Assembly (NCBI GenBank): GCA_947169505.1
Contig: CAMVPZ010000013.1
Span: forward strand, 1-13,693
Length of the DNA stretch: 13,693 nt
Direction of reading: 5' to 3'
DNA from: an uncultured Pseudomonadota bacterium
GTDB taxonomy: Bacteria; Pseudomonadota; Alphaproteobacteria; Rs-D84
The number at the start of each line of letters is the position of its first letter. Position 1 is the first letter of the stretch. Shown piece after piece: positions 13,642-13,693 of the stretch. The position numbers were made by a program, and so were the translations under genes. Below the pieces are notes generated by a model. The model was not told where the DNA came from, made no database searches, and saw nothing but the letters and a program-made list of their open reading frames with translations.

Positions 13642-13693
13642 ATATATTACATGCAAAGGGGCGAGAACCCGAAGGGTTGCGAGGCGAGATGGC

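Larger units (their letters stand above)
13486..13693 (+). repeat. Tandem repeat (about 112 bp) built from the tRNA-Gly 3' end, its terminator and two hairpins
   Basis: Copy 1 is 13486-13597. Copy 2 starts at 13598 and is cut by the window end after 96 bases. The copies differ only in the terminator loop (ATTT against TTTT) and one extra T in the T-run. Each unit contains TTTGCTCGCACCA (the tRNA 3' end), the CACCC terminator, then AACCC-GAA-GGGTT (13553-13565 in copy 1) and GATGGC-ATCA-GCCATC (13575-13590). TGCGAG (13565-13570) can pair with CTCGCA (13602-13607) of the next copy, with CCA following at once. This makes a small tRNA-acceptor-like fold. No protein is encoded. Confidence 0.9.

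Noticed and set aside
13486..13693. CRISPR array
   Set aside because: The period is ~112 bp with the whole unit conserved; there are no short repeats separated by unique spacers and no cas genes.

Overview
The window looks like a stretch of chromosome from an AT-rich, host- or gut-associated alphaproteobacterium. I infer this from protein signatures, not from a database search. The RNase J carries the alphaproteobacterial HTGDW form of its metal-site loop, ribosomal protein S4 has the RLG-NLWG-KSP form typical of that class, and most genes are housekeeping genes with strong AT bias and sigma70-like promoters. UGA is a stop codon here: RF2 is encoded, its mRNA carries the classic UGA autoregulatory site, and the SIMPL-domain gene ends in TGA.

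Layout. At the left edge (1-214, minus) is the first 71 residues of an exported protein, divergent from prfB. On the plus strand, 330-6867 holds prfB (complete only when its programmed +1 frameshift at 396-402 is allowed), tRNA-Arg(CCG), the RNase J gene, a terminator, rpsD with a short palindromic leader, a terminator, and a compact trpS / SIMPL-domain / xerC-type recombinase group. A bidirectional terminator at 6866-6898 separates this block from a minus-strand block, 6914-11601: guaC, then lysS (class II), then an uncharacterised protein whose centre resembles a RelA/SpoT (small alarmone synthetase) fold, then a cold-shock protein with a long charged tail. A hairpin plus T-run sits just ahead of lysS and may be an attenuator.

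The right part is more accessory. A family 2 glycosyltransferase (11702-12775, plus) is interrupted by one in-frame TGA and ends in a Cys-rich tail. A 151-residue protein of unknown function (minus) converges on it over another bidirectional terminator. A tRNA-Gly(GCC) follows. The last ~208 bases are a tandem repeat of about 112 bp whose unit consists of the tRNA-Gly 3' end, its terminator and a two-hairpin segment; the second copy runs off the window.

Common threads are translation (RF2, S4, TrpRS, LysRS, two tRNAs), RNA turnover and stress (RNase J, cold-shock protein, RelA/SpoT-like protein). The points most worth a second look are the RelA/SpoT-like protein beside lysS, the tRNA-derived tandem repeat, the TGA-interrupted glycosyltransferase, and two promoters (prfB and the glycosyltransferase) placed so close to their start codons that the mRNAs would be leaderless or nearly so.
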